Shown here: one piece after another, positions 61,047 to 64,000 of the stretch
Layout of the letters: every line of letters starts with the position of its first letter
How positions within the stretch are numbered: position 1 is the first letter of the stretch
Program-made: the position numbers and the translations under genes
The notes under the pieces: model-generated
What the model saw: the letters and a program-made list of their open reading frames with translations, nothing else
Databases searched by the model: none
What the model was told of the DNA's origin: nothing
DNA from: Sipunculus nudus
Taxonomy: Eukaryota > Annelida > Sipuncula > Golfingiida > Sipunculidae
NCBI GenBank assembly: GCA_026874595.1
Contig: CM049317.1
Span: forward strand, 61,163,618-61,227,617
Reading direction: 5' to 3'
Length of the DNA: 64,000 bases

Positions 61047-64000
61047 AACTTAAAACGCACCTCCCGTAGGCAGTTACACTGCAGTTATTACTGAGAGAGT
61101 CGTTCTGAGTTACAAGTGTATATGTGTGTGTGTGTGTGTGTGTGTATGTGGACCACGTGATCGGGCTTATCTTCATCCTATCACGCACTTAATTTGAAGG
61201 TCGCTGCAGTTGCTTATCTCATAACTGGCTGGCAAAATACACGAGTGTTATTCATAGCTTCACTTCCCTATGACTATCTGATCCCTATAAACAGGCATGT
61301 ACAATGAAACCTACCTTAGCGCAAAAGCGGCCACCCTTGACACATGACCGTCGGCCTAATGCAACAAGACTATATTTGTGGAAAGGGTTATAACTATACC
61401 GTTTTGTACAAATGAATAAACTATAAGCCTTACGTGTTAGATCAAACAGGCATTTTCGGGCTAATTATGATTAAAAACCAGGCATTTTGGGGGCTATTAG
61501 ATACATTTAACTTAGGTGTAAAGTGTGGGAGTGAGGTTGGGGTTGGTTGGCGAGTGATTGCAAAGCAAAGACACTTGTCATAAAGTATTTATTGAGTTGG
61601 CGACATGACAAGCACCAATCCACCCCTCCCCTGACCGCCCTTATTTGCATATCGTATCATTGATAAAACTATGTTTCCTAGGGCACTGGAGCACAAATAT
61701 GCTGTTAACCGCTCTAAAACGCCTTAAATATAACATTTCGTGATGTCCCACCTGGACTAGTTCTTAATCAGAGAGGATAAAAAAGTCATATTTCGTCAGG
61801 TGCCTGAGTTCAAAAGATATTCATTGAGATGCTGTAGGGTTTGGAACTGGTCAAATGTCAATTTTGGCAAATTAAGTAGCATTTGGAACATTTAAAAGGT
61901 AACCTGGGTAAAATATCGAAATCAAAATACAAATTTACAACAACAAAAAATCAAGGTTTTCAGTGTACCATTTCATTACCAACCGCTAATTTTAAATCGA
62001 GACGCAAGTCAATTTACCTGATCGACCCAAATGTCTGTACGAGGTTTGTTAAAGCAAAGCTATTCATTTCGATACCTGATATCTATTTATTAATAACCAA
62101 AATAATTCAAACACAATCAACAAGGACACCAGGTGGCAAGTTAGACAAACAAGAGCTTTGTTAAGGGCGTTTTGCAACTAGTGATCGGTTTATTTTCTCA
62201 CATAATCAACTAATCATCTTTGATTACATTGTCTTTCAGTTTGTAGATACTCAACTTCATTCATCCGTCATAGAGGCTTAAAAGGGCTTTCCTTATAAAG
62301 GGACATAATCGGAAACAATACTATGCCTTCTCTTTCACACAGTCAGTTAAGTTCTGCTTTATACCAAAGTTTTCCAGCAAAACCATAATCCACCACACAG
62401 TCTCAGTACCTCGCATACGGCTGTTAAACACCTTGTTATGGTTCTATACGATAGGTCCGGGGGCCTTAGCTGAAATGTCACTCGTCGCACAGTTGAAGCG
62501 CAAGACGTGATGAATATGTATTACATTTTCTTAGGCCACGTCAGTCAAGGCATCTCCTAATTGGCAAGTGTTATGGCCCGAGCGATACACGGAGTCCTAC
62601 AGCGCACTCGTGTACAGGAGTAAGCTAAGAGGAGATGCTAATTTTCGTATTTCCAGACGGACGAGACATTGTTTTTTAGACATAATAGAGAGATATCTGT
62701 ATAAGAGAGATCACTTAACTCTCAGCCTATATTTTCAACGGTTTCAATAAATGTGTCCAAACATTTAAAAACACATACAATAAATTGCTTCAAAGTAGAA
62801 AAATGAAGCTGGTAGATATTAAAAGACCCTGGTGTCAGGTTGAGAAGCACAATGGATAATAAGGATCATATGAGATAAGATGTATTGGTTGTAAATGATA
62901 AACTGATATAATCTCAAATAAATGATAACGACTTGTGCTCGTGATGCAGTAATAAAAACAGCAGGCACTATCTGACCCCTAGGAGTGATTCGTCTCATAT
63001 TGATATATCAGGGTAAAATAAAGGGTTTAATCAGTGGCTTTGTTGATAATAAAATGAGACGCTACATAATGAGTTCCGGTTCGTGAAATAAACAGATTAT
63101 TTATTTTATTAAACTATTATTTATATTTATTAAGGTATCAATATTTCATTTTTTTGCGTGGGAAAGTTTTCGGTATAGAACCAAAATTAAAAAATATATT
63201 ACGTTGAAGTGATGACATAAGCTTGAGATATCGAGTAATCGTTAGGGTGACACGATTGTTTTACAGCTATTCATGGATGCGAGTCTGAGTCAGTTGCCGC
63301 TTAACTATTGCAACACGAACTTCCACACCTCTTCTGGAAACAGGTCATTACACTTGGGTTACTTGCATGTCCGTTTGACTAGGATGATATAAAAACCAGA
63401 GGTCACAAAGTAGAGCGCATACATATCCGCCAGGGTTACAGTACAGTACTTACACTTGTTAAATAGTGAAAAAAAATTTCACCTGTCATTCGATGGGGTA
63501 CAACATAGATAATGCGGTTACAGCTAAGCACTGACCAGTATTAACTTTTTTTTCATGAACAGTGGTGTGAATCTGAAGCTATATTGTTACAGTACTGAAA
63601 AGTCGTCAAACTGATTTACGTTTTTATTCTATCCCACCATCTTCTATTTATTATTTTTATATCTAAAATAGAAATTTTCCATTCACTACATCCAACAGTC
63701 AGCGGCACCTGCAGGATATTGTCAGAACTAAAAGAATACATGTATGTTTGTAGTGCTGTAATATAGAAAATTGTGAGCTGAGACATTTGTTTATCCCATA
63801 TATAATTCATTTTATGTGATCCCACACATATTAATAATTTTTGTACGGTATATAATTGCCAGGAACACCATTATACCCCCAAAATGTTTATTTGTGTATT
63901 TGTGTCAGGTACACACTAAAAACTGAGGACATGTTTCATGCTTCAATATGAGATGCCAGATCCCGATTAATTCTACTCTGAAACATGTTTAATACATGTA
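61047..64000. other. 5' flank of lectin gene B, running to the window edge
   Basis: Follows copy A 14832-16880, then 22715-23590, base for base apart from small gaps, skipping exactly the LINE. The similarity is still uninterrupted at 64000, so the duplication continues beyond the window. No gene is recognised. Confidence 0.75.
63111..63124. other. Empty LINE target site
   Basis: Single ACTATTATTTATAT, matching the duplicated ACTTTTATTTATAT around the LINE in copy A except for one base. Sequence on both sides is continuous with the LINE flanks. Confidence 0.9.

Overview
The window is animal nuclear DNA. Coding is in short exons with GT..AG introns, introns are AT-rich, and there are long (TA)n and poly-G tracts, LINEs, TIR elements and a tRNA-derived SINE. 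I see no bacterial-style operons. The repeat families (CGTCC/GGACG-ended tandem repeats, Tx1-like L1 LINEs) and an expanded C-type lectin family suggest a marine invertebrate, most likely a mollusc. That assignment is an inference.

The main structure is a complex segmental duplication of a secreted C-type lectin gene. Copy A (about 6.6-23.6 kb) and copy B (about 47.5 kb to the window end) both run on the minus strand. From about 7.8 to 23.6 kb (A) and 54.0 to 64.0 kb (B) they are nearly identical. Each encodes a signal peptide and two CTLDs split over six exons, all joined by phase-1 introns. Copy C (about 30.2-39.0 kb) is an older inverted copy on the plus strand. It has lost the signal exon, most of exon 2 and exon 6, and has in-frame stops and lost splice sites. 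A fourth, gene-less set of fragments lies at 39.0-43.1 kb. The homologous arms at 37.7-39.0 kb (+) and 47.5-49.8 kb (-) face each other.

Transposons overlie this. A near-intact Tx1-like L1 (16895-22700, minus) sits in copy A with a 14-bp target-site duplication, and copy B preserves the empty site at about 63.1 kb. A decayed, 5'-truncated relative (about 49921-53617, plus) sits in an intron of copy B. A 2.1-kb hAT-like element (4335-6422) and a 445-bp hAT-like MITE (25795-26239) each have 8-bp target duplications. A 1.55-kb element with CGAGATCTCG-rich inverted termini lies inside copy C.

Between A and C (27.08-28.56 kb, minus) are the last three exons of an ABCC/MRP-type transporter: the end of its second nucleotide-binding domain, with good splice sites but no upstream exons in view. 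A 145-bp satellite at 44.9-45.7 kb carries a DR1-like nuclear-receptor motif in most units. No wholly unknown multi-gene system is evident. The most informative features are the lectin duplication history, the exon-by-exon divergence of A and B, and the dated LINE insertion.
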